Positions 25,130 to 33,689 of a DNA stretch of 64,000 nt are shown here, piece by piece (position 1 is the first letter of the stretch; each line of letters opens with the position of its first letter). The translations under genes and the position numbers were made by a program. Under the pieces are notes generated by a model, which saw only the letters and a program-made list of their open reading frames with translations, had not been told where the DNA came from and ran no database searches. This stretch comes from Actinocatenispora comari (GTDB lineage Bacteria > Actinomycetota > Actinomycetes > Mycobacteriales > Micromonosporaceae), in NCBI RefSeq assembly GCF_017312725.1, contig NZ_BOPO01000023.1, positions 1-64,000 of the forward strand, in the 5' to 3' direction.

Positions 25130-26197
25130 TCAGCCCGCCGTGCCGGACAATCCGGTACAGCCGCGAAGATCGTCCACCTTGCCGGTGATGCGCCGCGCGG
25201 TCGAGCCGGTGACCGGGATCGGCTGGCCGGTGGTGCGGGAGATCTCCGCCGGCAGGAACCGGGTGCCGGTCAGCTTGCTGCCGGTCAGCGTCAGGCGCAG
25301 CACCCCGGTGTCGTTGCTGAACGCGTCGTCGCGCCACCACAGGAAGTTGCCGAGCCCGTAGTCGACGTACGTGTCGCCCTCCCAGCCGGCGCCGAGCAGC
25401 AGGTGCGCGTGCGTACCCACCACCGCGGTGGCACCGGCCTTCGCCATCGCCGCGGCGAACGTGCGCTGGTCGGCGATCGGGCAGTGGTTGCCCTCCTGCC
25501 CCCAGTGCGGGTAGACGATCACCACGTCGGCCTGCCTCTTCGCCGCCCGTACCGCCGCGGCGGCCCTCGCGGTGTCGAACGTCTCGGCGATGCCGGACCG
25601 GTCGGGGGTCGCGAGCCACTGTTGCGCCAGCTCGGTGACCTGGCTGAACGCCAGGAACGCGATCCGCACCCCGTGCACCGTGGTGATCCACGGCCGGTAC
25701 GCGGCCGCCTCGTTGGCGCCGGCCCCGATCACCGGCACGCCCGCCGCCTTCGCGTACCGCAGCGTGTCGGCGAGGCCGGTACGGCCGTAGTCCATCGCGT
25801 GGTTGTTCGCCACCGTCACCACGTCCACGCCGGCCGCCTTCACCGCGTCGAACGCGGCCGGCGGCGCACGGAAGTGGAACTCCTTCGGCTCCGGCGTACC
25901 GCGGGTGGTGACCGCGGTCTCCAGGTTCACGATCGTCAGGTCCGCCGCCGACAGCTGCTTGGCGACCGGGCCGAACGCGGTCTTCGGGTCCTTCAACAGC
26001 CCGGCGGTACGGCCGGTGAAGTGCACGTCGCCGGCGAACTCGATGCTGATCGTCGGCGGCCCGGTGGGGCTCGGGCTGGCGGCGGTACGGGTACGCGACG
26101 ATCGAGGGTCGGCGCTCGACCGGTCGCCGCTCGCCGAGCACGCCGCCAGGGTGACCACCGCGACCGCGACGGCCAGGTACCGCAGGGCTGATCGCAT
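25130..26197 (-). CDS. CapA-family lipoprotein
   Basis: The 355-residue protein has a lipoprotein signal (lipobox LAAC, Cys20), a Ser/Thr/Pro linker, and a calcineurin-like CapA domain. Metal-site motifs are FAGDVHF, NLETAV, ANNHAMDYG, YPHWGQEG and GTHAHLL, ending VDYGLGNFLWW. CapA proteins belong to the poly-gamma-glutamate capsule system, but many actinobacterial homologues stand alone, as this one does with no capB or capC nearby, and their substrate is unknown. It is anchored to the outer face of the membrane. It is transcribed toward the tRNA cluster. Confidence 0.88.
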   Translation of the reverse strand: MRSALRYLAVAVAVVTLAACSASGDRSSADPRSSRTRTAASPSPTGPPTISIEFAGDVHFTGRTAGLLKDPKTAFGPVAKQLSAADLTIVNLETAVTTRGTPEPKEFHFRAPPAAFDAVKAAGVDVVTVANNHAMDYGRTGLADTLRYAKAAGVPVIGAGANEAAAYRPWITTVHGVRIAFLAFSQVTELAQQWLATPDRSGIAETFDTARAAAAVRAAKRQADVVIVYPHWGQEGNHCPIADQRTFAAAMAKAGATAVVGTHAHLLLGAGWEGDTYVDYGLGNFLWWRDDAFSNDTGVLRLTLTGSKLTGTRFLPAEISRTTGQPIPVTGSTARRITGKVDDLRGCTGLSGTAG

Positions 26198-26287
26198 CGG
26201 CTCAGGCTACGCAGCCCGGACGGGCAACACCGGCACGCCGTGCCGGACCGAGCCGGCTCGACGCGGCGACCGGCCGACCGGCCGACG

Positions 26288-26319
26288 GGGCGCCAGGGCG
26301 CCAGGGCGCCAGGGCGCCG
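26288..26319. repeat. 8-bp tandem repeat behind the DinB gene
   Basis: Four units of GGGCGCCA (the last ends in G) lie 10 bp beyond the stop codon of the minus-strand DinB gene. The unit is itself nearly palindromic around GGCGCC. The period and position match the repeat at 4853. Confidence 0.85.
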
Positions 26320-26329
26320 GGGCGATCGT

Positions 26330-26827
26330 TCAGGCGAGCGGGCCGAGAAGCTCGGCGTACGCGGTGATGCCGGCGACGTGGTGGACGATCTGGCGGATCG
26401 TCCAGGCACCGGCGGCAGGCGCGTCGAGCTCGCTGTCCGACAGCCCGGACAGCCGGGCCCGGTAGCAGTGCGCCAGCCGCCGCAGCCGGCTGGTCGCCTC
26501 GTCCAGGTCCGCCTCGGTGAACCGGGCGAAGTCCGCGTCCAGGGTGAGCCGGCGGCCGTGCCAGCGGTCCGGCTCGGAGGGTACGCCGGCGAGCCGGCAC
26601 TCGAGCTCGGCGAGATGGTCGATCAGGTGGTCGGTCACCCGGCGCAGCGCCTTGTGCGGCGTCCAGGCGTTCCCGTCGCGAACGACCGGGTTGCCGGCGA
26701 AGGCCAGCCACGTCTCGGCGACCGCCAACACCTCGGCCACGGCGGCCGGGATCAGGGTGGTCACGTCGCGTTCGTCGGTCTCCGGTAGGGAGTCGTCGTC
26801 GTCTTCGATGCTCAGGTAGCGGGTCAC
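26330..26827 (-). CDS. DinB-superfamily protein (mycothiol-dependent type)
   Basis: I start at GTG 26827 (VTRYLSIEDDDDS), which gives 165 residues; further upstream the frame overlaps the divergent ArsR gene. The protein is a four-helix bundle of the DinB type, with RRVTDHLIDHLAELECRL and a C-terminal WTIRQIVHHVAGITAYAELLG. The His residues in DHLIDH and IVHHV are the expected metal ligands. Related proteins include mycothiol S-transferases and maleylpyruvate isomerase. It is divergent from an ArsR regulator with a 67-bp gap that is a likely shared control region. Confidence 0.8.
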   Translation of the reverse strand: MTRYLSIEDDDDSLPETDERDVTTLIPAAVAEVLAVAETWLAFAGNPVVRDGNAWTPHKALRRVTDHLIDHLAELECRLAGVPSEPDRWHGRRLTLDADFARFTEADLDEATSRLRRLAHCYRARLSGLSDSELDAPAAGAWTIRQIVHHVAGITAYAELLGPLA

Positions 26828-26894
26828 GCCGCCAGACGCTAGGGCCCGGACGCTTCGCCGCCGGCCGAAAGGTGCCCGCGCTAGCGTGCAGGGC

Positions 26895-27689
26895 ATGAGT
26901 ACCGAGTCGATCGAAGCGGCGAGAGCCGCCGCGCCGGTGGCCGTCGGCGAGGTGGACGTCGCCGCCGTGGCGCGGCTGATCGGTGAGCCGGCGCGGGCGG
27001 CGATGCTCGACGCGCTGCTCGCCGGCCGGGCGCTGGCCGCCGGCGAACTGGCCCGCATCGCCGGCGTCTCTCCCGGTACCGCGAGCGAGCACCTGGCCCG
27101 GCTGCGCGACGGCGGACTGGTCGAGGTGGTCGCCGCGGGCCGGCACCGCTACCACCGGCTCGCGTCACCCGAGGTCGGCCAGGTGCTGGAGGCGTTGGCG
27201 CTGGTGAGCCGGCCCAAGCCGGTACGGACGTTGCGGCAGTCCCGGACCAACGCCGCGCTGCTCGTCGCCCGTACCTGCTACGACCACCTGGCCGGCCAGG
27301 TCGGGGTCGCCGTGCACGACGCGCTCGTCACCCGCGAGGCGTTGCGCACCGTTCCGGCCGGGTACGAGCTGACCACGGTCGGGGTGGAGCTGCTGACCGG
27401 CATCGGCGTCGACGTGCCGACCGCCCGGTCCGCGCGCCGCGCGTTCGCCCGCCCCTGCCTGGACTTCACCGAACGCCGCAGCCACCTCGCCGGTGCGCTC
27501 GGCGCGGCGATCTGCGCGCGCTTCCTCGCCCAGGGCTGGCTGGTCCGCCGGGCCACCGGTGACCGCGCCCTGCGGGTCACCGACGGCGGCCGCCGAACGC
27601 TCACCGATGCGTTCGGCATCACCGACGCCCAGGTCGCCGCCGGCGCCGGTGCTACTCCGGGCGCGGCGACTGGCGCAGCAGGCGGCTGA
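26895..27689 (+). CDS. ArsR-family helix-turn-helix regulator
   Basis: The 264-residue protein has an ArsR winged helix at about residues 20-100 (EVDVAAVARLIGEPARAAMLDALLAGRALAAGELARIAGVSPGTASEHLARLRDGGLVEVVAAGRHRYHRLA). A longer C-terminal part (KPVRTLRQSRTNAALLVARTCYDHLAGQVGVAVHDAL ... CLDFTERRSHLAGALGAAICARFLAQGWLVR) fits the larger subgroup with CxD-F-TERRxHLAGALGA. No ArsR metal-binding cysteine pair is visible. It is divergent from the DinB gene, its likely target. Its 3' end overlaps the convergent SsgA-like gene by 38 bp. Confidence 0.88.
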   Translation: MSTESIEAARAAAPVAVGEVDVAAVARLIGEPARAAMLDALLAGRALAAGELARIAGVSPGTASEHLARLRDGGLVEVVAAGRHRYHRLASPEVGQVLEALALVSRPKPVRTLRQSRTNAALLVARTCYDHLAGQVGVAVHDALVTREALRTVPAGYELTTVGVELLTGIGVDVPTARSARRAFARPCLDFTERRSHLAGALGAAICARFLAQGWLVRRATGDRALRVTDGGRRTLTDAFGITDAQVAAGAGATPGAATGAAGG

Positions 27690-28086
27690 CCGCGGACTCG
27701 ACGTCGAGGTAGCGGCTCTCCTCGCCGGTGGGCACCGCGGCGAAGGTACGCCGCAGGAACCGGACCAGGATCTCCCGCGGCACCTCGAACAGCGCGTTAC
27801 CGTCGGGCGAGGACAGCGCCAGGGCGACCACGTCGCCCCGCGACGAGGACCACGGCCAGACCCGCACGTCGCCGATGCCGGTCGCCTCGGTCAGCCCGGA
27901 CACCAACAGATCCCGGGCGAACGACCAGCTCACCGGGCCGCCGGTGACGCCGTCCGGATGGAACAGCACGTGCACCGCGTACGGGTCGGTCGGGTCGTAG
28001 CGCAGGCTCGACCGGACCGGGAGCATCACCGAGTCAGGGGCGACAAGCTGGAGTGAGGCTTCGACTTCGACGGTCGTCGGGTGCAT
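27652..28086 (-). CDS. SsgA-like sporulation/cell-division protein (SALP)
   Basis: The 144-residue protein matches the SsgA/SsgB family in length and layout: VEVEASLQLVAPDSVMLPVRSSLRYDPTDPYAVHVLFHPDG, then WSFARDLLVSGL, GDVRVWPW and ALSSPDGNALFEVPREILVRFLRRTFAAVPTGEE. SALPs help localise FtsZ and remodel peptidoglycan during sporulation of morphologically complex actinomycetes. Which paralogue this is cannot be told from one window. A good AGGAGA ribosome site precedes ATG 28086. The 285 bp upstream, to the next gene, hold no other gene that I can support. Confidence 0.92.
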   Translation of the reverse strand: MHPTTVEVEASLQLVAPDSVMLPVRSSLRYDPTDPYAVHVLFHPDGVTGGPVSWSFARDLLVSGLTEATGIGDVRVWPWSSSRGDVVALALSSPDGNALFEVPREILVRFLRRTFAAVPTGEESRYLDVESAVSRLLRQSPRPE

Positions 28087-28371
28087 CGGCGTCTCCTGGC
28101 CTGCTCGGCGGGAACGGCTCGGTCCCGCACTGACGGTAAGACCGGGGCCGACCGTGGGTCATGACAACCCGCCGACCGGTCCCGATCGTCGCTCTGTTCA
28201 GGTGATACCCCGTCTCCGGCCGGCGCATACGCCGTTGGCCACAACCTGGCAGAAGTTCGCCGGACGACCCATCCGCGGTCGGGACAAAAGCGGCAGTGGG
28301 CCGCCGCCATCCCGGTACCGTCGAGGCAGTACCGGCGACCCGCGCCGGCGATCGGCGAGGCGAGGTGGGCG

Positions 28372-28842
28372 GTGCCGGGCCAGATGCAGCAACACGATCG
28401 GCAACCGCCGACGACCACGCCCGGACAGACGACCACGACGCCCGGACACGCGCACCGGGAGTTGCACCGGCCGCACCCGCTGGACCGGATCCGGGCCACC
28501 CCCGGCGGCCGGCTCGCGCTGAAGATCGGGGCGGGGACGCTCGGCGGGGCGCTGGTCGTCCTCGGACTGATCCTGGTGCCGCTGCCCGGGCCGGGCTGGC
28601 TGATCGTGATCGCCGGCCTCGCGGTGCTCGCCGTCGAGTACGCCTGGGCCCGGCACCTGCTGCGCTTCACCCGGCGGCAGCTGCACCGCTGGACCGACTG
28701 GCTGCTGCGCCGCTCCTGGCCGATCCGCGCCCTGGTCGGCGCGGGCGGTTTCGTCCTGGTTGCGGTCGTGGTGTGGGCATCCGTGCGGGTCAGCTTCGGC
28801 ATCGACCTCGCCGCCGTCACCTGGGGGTATCTGAACACCTGA
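28372..28842 (+). CDS. PGPGW-motif membrane protein (TIGR02611-like)
   Basis: The 156-residue protein has a His/Thr-rich N-terminus. Two hydrophobic stretches surround the signature LVPLPGPGWLIVIAGLAVLAVEYAWARHLL (about residues 66-95), with another helix near the C-terminus (ALVGAGGFVLVAVVVWASV). The LPGPGW motif defines this small actinobacterial membrane-protein family, whose function is unknown. It starts at GTG 28372 after GAGGTGGG. It lies just upstream of tRNA-Val. Confidence 0.82.
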   Translation: MPGQMQQHDRQPPTTTPGQTTTTPGHAHRELHRPHPLDRIRATPGGRLALKIGAGTLGGALVVLGLILVPLPGPGWLIVIAGLAVLAVEYAWARHLLRFTRRQLHRWTDWLLRRSWPIRALVGAGGFVLVAVVVWASVRVSFGIDLAAVTWGYLNT

Positions 28843-28894
28843 CCCTGCCCTGCACCCCGGCCGGCACCGTCGGGTACAGTTCTCCACGTCCCGG

Positions 28895-28969
28895 GCGCGA
28901 TTAGCTCAGCGGGAGAGCGCTTCGTTCACACCGAAGAGGTCACTGGTTCGATCCCAGTATCGCGCACCA
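28895..28969 (+). tRNA. tRNA-Val (CAC), CCA encoded
   Basis: Acceptor GCGCGAT pairs with ATCGCGC, the D-arm is GCTCAGCGGGAGAGC, the anticodon loop TTCACAC gives CAC, and the T-arm is CACTGGTTCGATCCCAGT. The 3' CCA is encoded. It closely resembles the tRNA-Val (GAC) at 24739 apart from the anticodon arm and the outer stems. Confidence 0.95.
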
Positions 28970-28972
28970 CCC

Positions 28973-29000
28973 AAGGCCCGAAGCCACCGCTTCGGGCCTT
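28973..29000 (+). terminator. Terminator after tRNA-Val (CAC)
   Basis: A perfect 12-bp stem AAGGCCCGAAGC / GCTTCGGGCCTT with loop CACC starts 3 bp after the tRNA. It is followed by GTTCG. The rest of the gap to 29190 shows no gene. Confidence 0.85.
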
Positions 29001-29190
29001 GTTCGCGTTCGGCGGTCGCCGCCGTGCGGCGGCTCCTCCGATCCCGGCCAAGCACTCCGCATCGCGACCGACATCCGTCGTTGCCGCACTGTTGTGGCGT
29101 TGCCGCCGTCGTGCGGGCAGCCCGCACGACCACGCAGCCAGCCGAAGGGCCCGAGCAGGCCGGCCCCGTCGACCCGACCGGGGCCGGTGG

Positions 29191-29991
29191 TCAGGGGCGG
29201 GCGTCGCGGAGGGTGTTGCGGGCGGTGCGGAGGATGGCTTCGTCGACGAAGCGGCCGTCCGGCAGGGCCGTCGCGCCGGTGGTCTCGACCGCGAGTACGG
29301 CGCGGGCGGCGGCCAGTTCCGCCTCCGTCGGGGCGTACTCGGCGGCGATGACCGGCAGTTGCGCCGGGTGGATCGCGGCGCGGCCGTGGAAGCCGAGCCG
29401 CCGCCCGGCCCGGCACGACGCGGCCAGCCCGGCCAGGTCCCGGACGTTGGCGTACACCGACTGCGCCGGCGCCGGCAGCCCGGCCGCGCGGGCCGCGACC
29501 AGGACCCGGGAGCGCGGGTAGCCGAGACCGTCGTCGGCGTCGGCGGGCAGGCCGAGGTCGGCACGCAGATCGGCCTCACCGAGCCCGATCGAGGCGACGG
29601 CCGGGTCCGCGGTCGCGATCCGGTACGCCTGCTCCACGCCCAGCGCCGACTCCAGCAGCGGGTGCAGCGGGCGGCCGGGCAGCCGGGCGGCGACCGCCCG
29701 TACGGTGGCCGGGTCCTCGATCTTCGGCAGCCGTACGCCGATCGCGGCCGGCAGCGCGGCGACCATCGCGAGATCCGCCTCGCCGGCACCGGTGCGTACG
29801 TCGTTGACGCGTACCTGCACGGCGCGGTCGGTGACCTCGGCCAGCAGCGCGGCCGCCTGCGCGCGGGCGTGGTCCTTGCGGTCGGGGGCGACCGCGTCCT
29901 CCAGGTCGACCAGGACCACGTCGGCCGGGCCGGCGAGCGCCTTGGCCACCCGGTCCGGCCGGTCGGCCGGCACGTACAGCGCGGTCAGCAT
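29191..29991 (-). CDS. CitE-like CoA-ester lyase (HpcH/HpaI aldolase superfamily)
   Basis: I start at ATG 29991 (MLTALYVPADRPDRVAKAL), giving the usual length of about 266 residues; a GTG at 30111 would add a 40-residue Arg/Pro tail. The TIM-barrel motifs are VVLVDLEDAVAPDRK (metal site), VRVND, IGVRLPKIED, LESALGVEQAYRIA with the second metal-binding Glu, and IGLGEADLRADLG. Family members cleave malyl-, citramalyl- or related acyl-CoA by retro-Claisen chemistry. It is the last gene of the 12-kb operon, after the CoA-transferase that could make its thioester substrate. Confidence 0.85.
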   Translation of the reverse strand: MLTALYVPADRPDRVAKALAGPADVVLVDLEDAVAPDRKDHARAQAAALLAEVTDRAVQVRVNDVRTGAGEADLAMVAALPAAIGVRLPKIEDPATVRAVAARLPGRPLHPLLESALGVEQAYRIATADPAVASIGLGEADLRADLGLPADADDGLGYPRSRVLVAARAAGLPAPAQSVYANVRDLAGLAASCRAGRRLGFHGRAAIHPAQLPVIAAEYAPTEAELAAARAVLAVETTGATALPDGRFVDEAILRTARNTLRDARP

Positions 29992-30113
29992 CTCGGGCCC
30001 CGGCTCGAACGGCGACTCGGCGGCGTCGACGTCCCGGCGCGGCGCATCGGCTCGGCCCGGCCGAGGACGACGCGCCGCACCAGCCCGGGGCGGACGAGGA
30101 CGATGCGGCACAT
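29985..30113 (-). other. Bridging mini-ORF between the CoA-transferase and CitE-like genes
   Basis: A 42-codon frame starts at ATG 30113, overlapping the CoA-transferase stop as TGATG. It ends at TGA 29987-29985, just inside the CitE-like start (ATGCTGA). Its sequence is Arg/Pro/Val-rich without a recognisable fold. It may merely carry ribosomes across the 121-bp gap for translational coupling. Confidence 0.35.
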
Positions 30114-31399
30114 CAGATCACCCCGCTGGCGCGGAACGCGGCGATCTCGTCGTCCGGGTAGCCGAGCTCGGCGAGGATCGCGTCGGTGTCGGCGCCCACC
30201 GACCGGCCGGTGAACCGGATCGAGCCGGGCGTCGCGGATAGCCGGAACGGCACGTTCTGCATCGCTATCGGGCCGAGGTCGGCGTCGTCGACCCGGACGA
30301 TCGTGTGCAGCGCGGCGTACTGCGGGTCGGCGGCGATGTCGGACGCGTCGTAGATGGGTGCGACGGCGGCCTGGGCCTGCTCGAACGCGGCGACCACCTC
30401 GTCCCGGGTGCGTTCGGCGATCCAGCCGGCGACCGCGCCGTCGAGCTCGTCGGCGTGCGCGACCCGGCCGGCGCCGGTGGCGAACCACGGTTCGCTGACC
30501 ACCTCGGGCCGCCCCACCAGCCGCATCACCCGCTCGGCGATGCTCTGCGCGCTGGCGGACACGGCGACCCAGCGGCCGTCGGCGCACCGGTACGTGTTGC
30601 GCGGGGCATTGTTCGCCGACCGGTTGCCGGTGCGCGGCTGCACGGCGTGCAGCTGGTCCCACTGGGTGATCTGCGGCCCGAGCATCGCGAGCATCGGCTC
30701 CACGATGGACAGATCGACGACCTGCCCGGATCCGGTGGTGTGGCGGGCATGCAGCGCGGCGAGCACCGCGTACGCGGCGGCGAACGAGGTGATGCCGTCG
30801 GCCAGCCCGAACGGCGGCAGCGTCGGCGGACCGTCCGGCGCACCGGTCATCGCGGCGAACCCGCTCATCGCCTCGGCGAGGGTGCCGAACCCGGGCCGCC
30901 GCCGGTACGGGCCGACCTGGCCGAAGCCGGTGATCCGGGCCAGCACCAGGCCGGGGTTGCCTGCCGACAGCTCGTCGTAGCCGAGACCCCAGCGCTCCAG
31001 CGTGTCCGGCCGGAAGTTCTCCACCACCACGTCGGCGGTACCGGCCAGCCGGCGGAACACGTCCCGGCCACCGTCGGTGGACAGGTCGAGCGTCATGGTC
31101 CGCTTGTTGCGGCCGAGCGTCTTGTACCAGAGGTTGTGGCCGTCCCGGGCGGGGCCGTGGCCGCGGGCCGGGTCCGGCCGGCGCGGGTGTTCGACCTTGA
31201 TCACGTCGGCGCCCAGGTCGCCGAGGTGCATCGCGGTCAGCGGCCCGGCGAACAGCGTCGAGGCGTCCACCACCCGCAACCCCGCCAGGGCTCCGCCCGA
31301 CGCCGGCGCTCCCCCGCCCGGTACCGCGCCGGTGGCGCCGGCAGGCACGGATCGCGCGCCGTCGGCGACCGCGCGGGCCGCGTCGTTCGGCGCGGTCAT
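30113..31399 (-). CDS. CaiB/BaiF-type (family III) CoA-transferase
   Basis: The 428-residue product overlaps the kinase stop by ATGA. After an Ala/Gly-rich start, the family motifs begin: LAGLRVVDASTLFAGPLTAMHLGDLGADVIKVEHP, GRNKRTMTLDL, VVVENFRPDTLERWGLGYDEL and ARITGFGQVGPY. Such enzymes move CoA from a thioester to a carboxylate. In the segment RPGFGTLAEAMSGF, the place where many family members have the nucleophilic Asp (GFD) holds Gly, as in one large subfamily. Within this operon it would activate an acidic breakdown product for the CitE-like lyase. Confidence 0.9.
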   Translation of the reverse strand: MTAPNDAARAVADGARSVPAGATGAVPGGGAPASGGALAGLRVVDASTLFAGPLTAMHLGDLGADVIKVEHPRRPDPARGHGPARDGHNLWYKTLGRNKRTMTLDLSTDGGRDVFRRLAGTADVVVENFRPDTLERWGLGYDELSAGNPGLVLARITGFGQVGPYRRRPGFGTLAEAMSGFAAMTGAPDGPPTLPPFGLADGITSFAAAYAVLAALHARHTTGSGQVVDLSIVEPMLAMLGPQITQWDQLHAVQPRTGNRSANNAPRNTYRCADGRWVAVSASAQSIAERVMRLVGRPEVVSEPWFATGAGRVAHADELDGAVAGWIAERTRDEVVAAFEQAQAAVAPIYDASDIAADPQYAALHTIVRVDDADLGPIAMQNVPFRLSATPGSIRFTGRSVGADTDAILAELGYPDDEIAAFRASGVI

Positions 31400-32292
31400 G
31401 CGACGCCGCCGAGGAAGGCGTCGATCCGGGCCGCGGTCGGTGCCGAGTCGGACGCGCCGGGCTGCTGGACCGACAGCGCGGCGGCGGCCGACGCCCGGCG
31501 CATCGCTTCCGGCATCGCGGCGCCAGCCGCGAGCGCGGCCGCCAGCACGCCGACGAACGTGTCCCCGGCCGCCGTGGTGTCCACCGCGGTGACCGGGAAC
31601 GCCGGTACCGCAACGGGTTCGGTGTCGGCGGTCGCGTACAGCGCACCGCGCTCGCCAAGGGTCAGCAGCACGTCGCACCGCTTCGCCAGTACCTGCGCCG
31701 CCTGGTACGGGTCGTCGACGCCGGCGATGAGCGCCGCCTCGTGCTCGTTGGGTACCAGCAGGTCCACCGCGGCGAGCAGGTCGTCGGGCAGCGGTCGGGC
31801 CGGCGCCGGGGTGAGGACGGTGCGCACGCCGCGCGCGTGGGCGTGGTGCGCCGCGGCCCGCACCACCGGCAGCGGCAGCTCCAGTTGCAGCAGCAGCGTG
31901 TCCGCGGCGTCGATCGCGGCGGCGTGCGCGGGCAGCAGCTCGGTCAGCGTCCCGTTCGCCCCCGGTACCACCACGATCGTGTTGTCGCCGCCGGCGGCCA
32001 CGGTGATGTGGGCGGTGCCGGTGGGTACGTCGGTGCGTACCACCGCGGTGGTGTCGACGCCGGCGGCGGCGAGCGCGGCGAGGATACGCCGGCCGAGGTC
32101 GTCGTCGCCGACCGCGCCGGCGAACCGGACCGTACCGCCGGCGCGGGCCGCGGCGATCGCCTGGTTGGCGCCCTTGCCACCGGGTACCTGGCGGAACTGC
32201 TCGCCGGCGATCGTCTCGCCGCGGCCGGGCAGCCGGGCGGTGGTCGCGACCAGGTCCATGTTGGCACTGCCGAGCACCACGACGTCGGCCAT
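31396..32292 (-). CDS. PfkB-family carbohydrate kinase, ribokinase-like
   Basis: The 298-residue protein has the two PfkB signatures: FRQVPGGKGANQAIAAARAGG (residues about 33-53) and AVDTTAAGDTFVGVLAAAL with the catalytic base Asp and the anion hole. LGSANMDLVATTARLPGRGETI at the N-terminus is typical of ribokinase. It probably phosphorylates ribose or a similar pentose at O5, trapping sugar freed by the four upstream glycohydrolases. It overlaps its neighbours on both sides by ATGA (32292 and 31399), so it is tightly coupled. Confidence 0.92.
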   Translation of the reverse strand: MADVVVLGSANMDLVATTARLPGRGETIAGEQFRQVPGGKGANQAIAAARAGGTVRFAGAVGDDDLGRRILAALAAAGVDTTAVVRTDVPTGTAHITVAAGGDNTIVVVPGANGTLTELLPAHAAAIDAADTLLLQLELPLPVVRAAAHHAHARGVRTVLTPAPARPLPDDLLAAVDLLVPNEHEAALIAGVDDPYQAAQVLAKRCDVLLTLGERGALYATADTEPVAVPAFPVTAVDTTAAGDTFVGVLAAALAAGAAMPEAMRRASAAAALSVQQPGASDSAPTAARIDAFLGGVA

Positions 32293-33689
32293 CAGCTGTC
32301 CTTCCGTTGGGCGGCAACAGTTCCCGCGACGGCCACCGTACGGTCGGCCAGCTCGTCGAAGCCGATGCCGTCGAAGCCGGGCAGGGTGGAGGCGAGCCGG
32401 TTGCGCAGCGGCGCGACCCAGCGCTGCGGCAACGCGCCGGCACCGGTCAGCGCGCCGGCGATCGAGCCGGCGGTGGCACCGTTGGAGTCGGTGTCCCAGC
32501 CGCCGCGTACCGCGTAGGTGATCGTCGCGGTGAAGTCGCCGGCACCGTAGGCCAGCGCCGCGGTCAGCAGCGCCGCGTTGTTGAGCACGTGCACCCAGTG
32601 CAGCTGCCCGTACTCCGCGGCGATCGCGTCCACCGCGGCCTCGAAGTCGGCGTGCTCGGCGGGCAGCGCCCGGGCGAACCGCACCGCCCGCGCGTAGCGG
32701 GAATCCGGTGGTACCGCGGCGAGTCCGGCATCGAGCACCTCGTCGACGGTGTCGGCGACCACGGCGGCGGCACAAGCGGCGGCGACGAACATCGCCCCGT
32801 ACACGCCGTTGCGGGTGTGGCTGAGCACCGCGTCCCGCCAGGCCAGGTCGGCGGCGGCGAGCGGCGCGCCGGGGTGCGTCCAGCCGTGGACGTCGGCGCG
32901 GATCTGCGCGCCGATCCAGTCGGTGAACGGGTTGCGCACCGCCGCGGTGGCCGGCGGCAGGTGGCCGAGCAGCAGGTTGCGGTAGGCGATCCGCTCGGCG
33001 GTGAACAGCCGGCCGGCCGGCAGCTCGGTCAGCCAGGCCTGCGCGACGTCCTGTGTGGACAGGGCACGGCCGTGTCGTTCCAGCAGTTCCAGCGCCAGCA
33101 GCGCGAAGTTGAGGTCGTCGTCCTCGGGCATCCCGGCGATGTTCTCGGCCAGGCTGGTGGGTGCGCTGCGCCGGTTCCACGGCCAGCGCCGCGCCACCTC
33201 CGGCGGCAGCCCGACCGCGGTGAACCAGTCGGTCAGCGGCCAGCGCCCGGTCGCCTCCAGGATCTCCCGGATGCCGGCGCGCGGGATCTTCTCCACCGGC
33301 TTGCCGAGCAGGCAACCCGCCGCCCGGCCGAGCCACGCCCCGTGCACCCGGTCGCGGTACCCCGACCGGCCGGCCGGCGAGCGCGGCACGCCGACGTCCT
33401 TGCGGTCCGGTACCGCACCGGTGCGCAGCCGGCGGATCGCGGCCAGGTCGGTGGGTTCGGTGCCGTCGAGGTCGGCGGGGCGGCGGTCCAGCTCGTCGAG
33501 CACGTCGCCGGCGAGCAGCCGCAACTCGGGTGTCACCGGCCGGTCGGACGCACCGGCGTGCAACGGCTCCGGGTCGCCGCCGGCGGCCACCCAGGCGGTG
33601 CGCAGATCGGTGACGTCGACCCCGTCGAGTACCGCCTGGGCCAGGCCGTGCCCGACCAGGTCCTCGGGCTGGACCCAGGTCAGCCGCAT
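32292..33689 (-). CDS. ADP-ribosylglycohydrolase-fold protein A (long, divergent)
   Basis: The 465-residue protein is the longest of four tandem paralogues. Residues 1-110 are an extension not seen in the others. The glycohydrolase domain then begins HGAWLGRAAGCLLGKPVEK, where the usual GDxxG is replaced by GRAAG. The first metal motif, normally TDDT, reads EDDDLN (189-194). The C-terminal metal motif is well kept as GGWDTDSNGATAGSIAGALTG. It probably binds two Mg2+ and cleaves an N- or O-riboside-type bond, but on a different substrate from classical DraG/ARH enzymes. ATGA overlaps on both sides place it firmly in the operon. Confidence 0.88.
   Translation of the reverse strand: MRLTWVQPEDLVGHGLAQAVLDGVDVTDLRTAWVAAGGDPEPLHAGASDRPVTPELRLLAGDVLDELDRRPADLDGTEPTDLAAIRRLRTGAVPDRKDVGVPRSPAGRSGYRDRVHGAWLGRAAGCLLGKPVEKIPRAGIREILEATGRWPLTDWFTAVGLPPEVARRWPWNRRSAPTSLAENIAGMPEDDDLNFALLALELLERHGRALSTQDVAQAWLTELPAGRLFTAERIAYRNLLLGHLPPATAAVRNPFTDWIGAQIRADVHGWTHPGAPLAAADLAWRDAVLSHTRNGVYGAMFVAAACAAAVVADTVDEVLDAGLAAVPPDSRYARAVRFARALPAEHADFEAAVDAIAAEYGQLHWVHVLNNAALLTAALAYGAGDFTATITYAVRGGWDTDSNGATAGSIAGALTGAGALPQRWVAPLRNRLASTLPGFDGIGFDELADRTVAVAGTVAAQRKDS

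Noticed and set aside
30113-30113. Start of the CitE-like gene at GTG 30111 with a 40-residue Arg/Pro tail
   Set aside because: The family block begins directly after ATG 29991 and the tail has no conserved features, although the alternative cannot be excluded.
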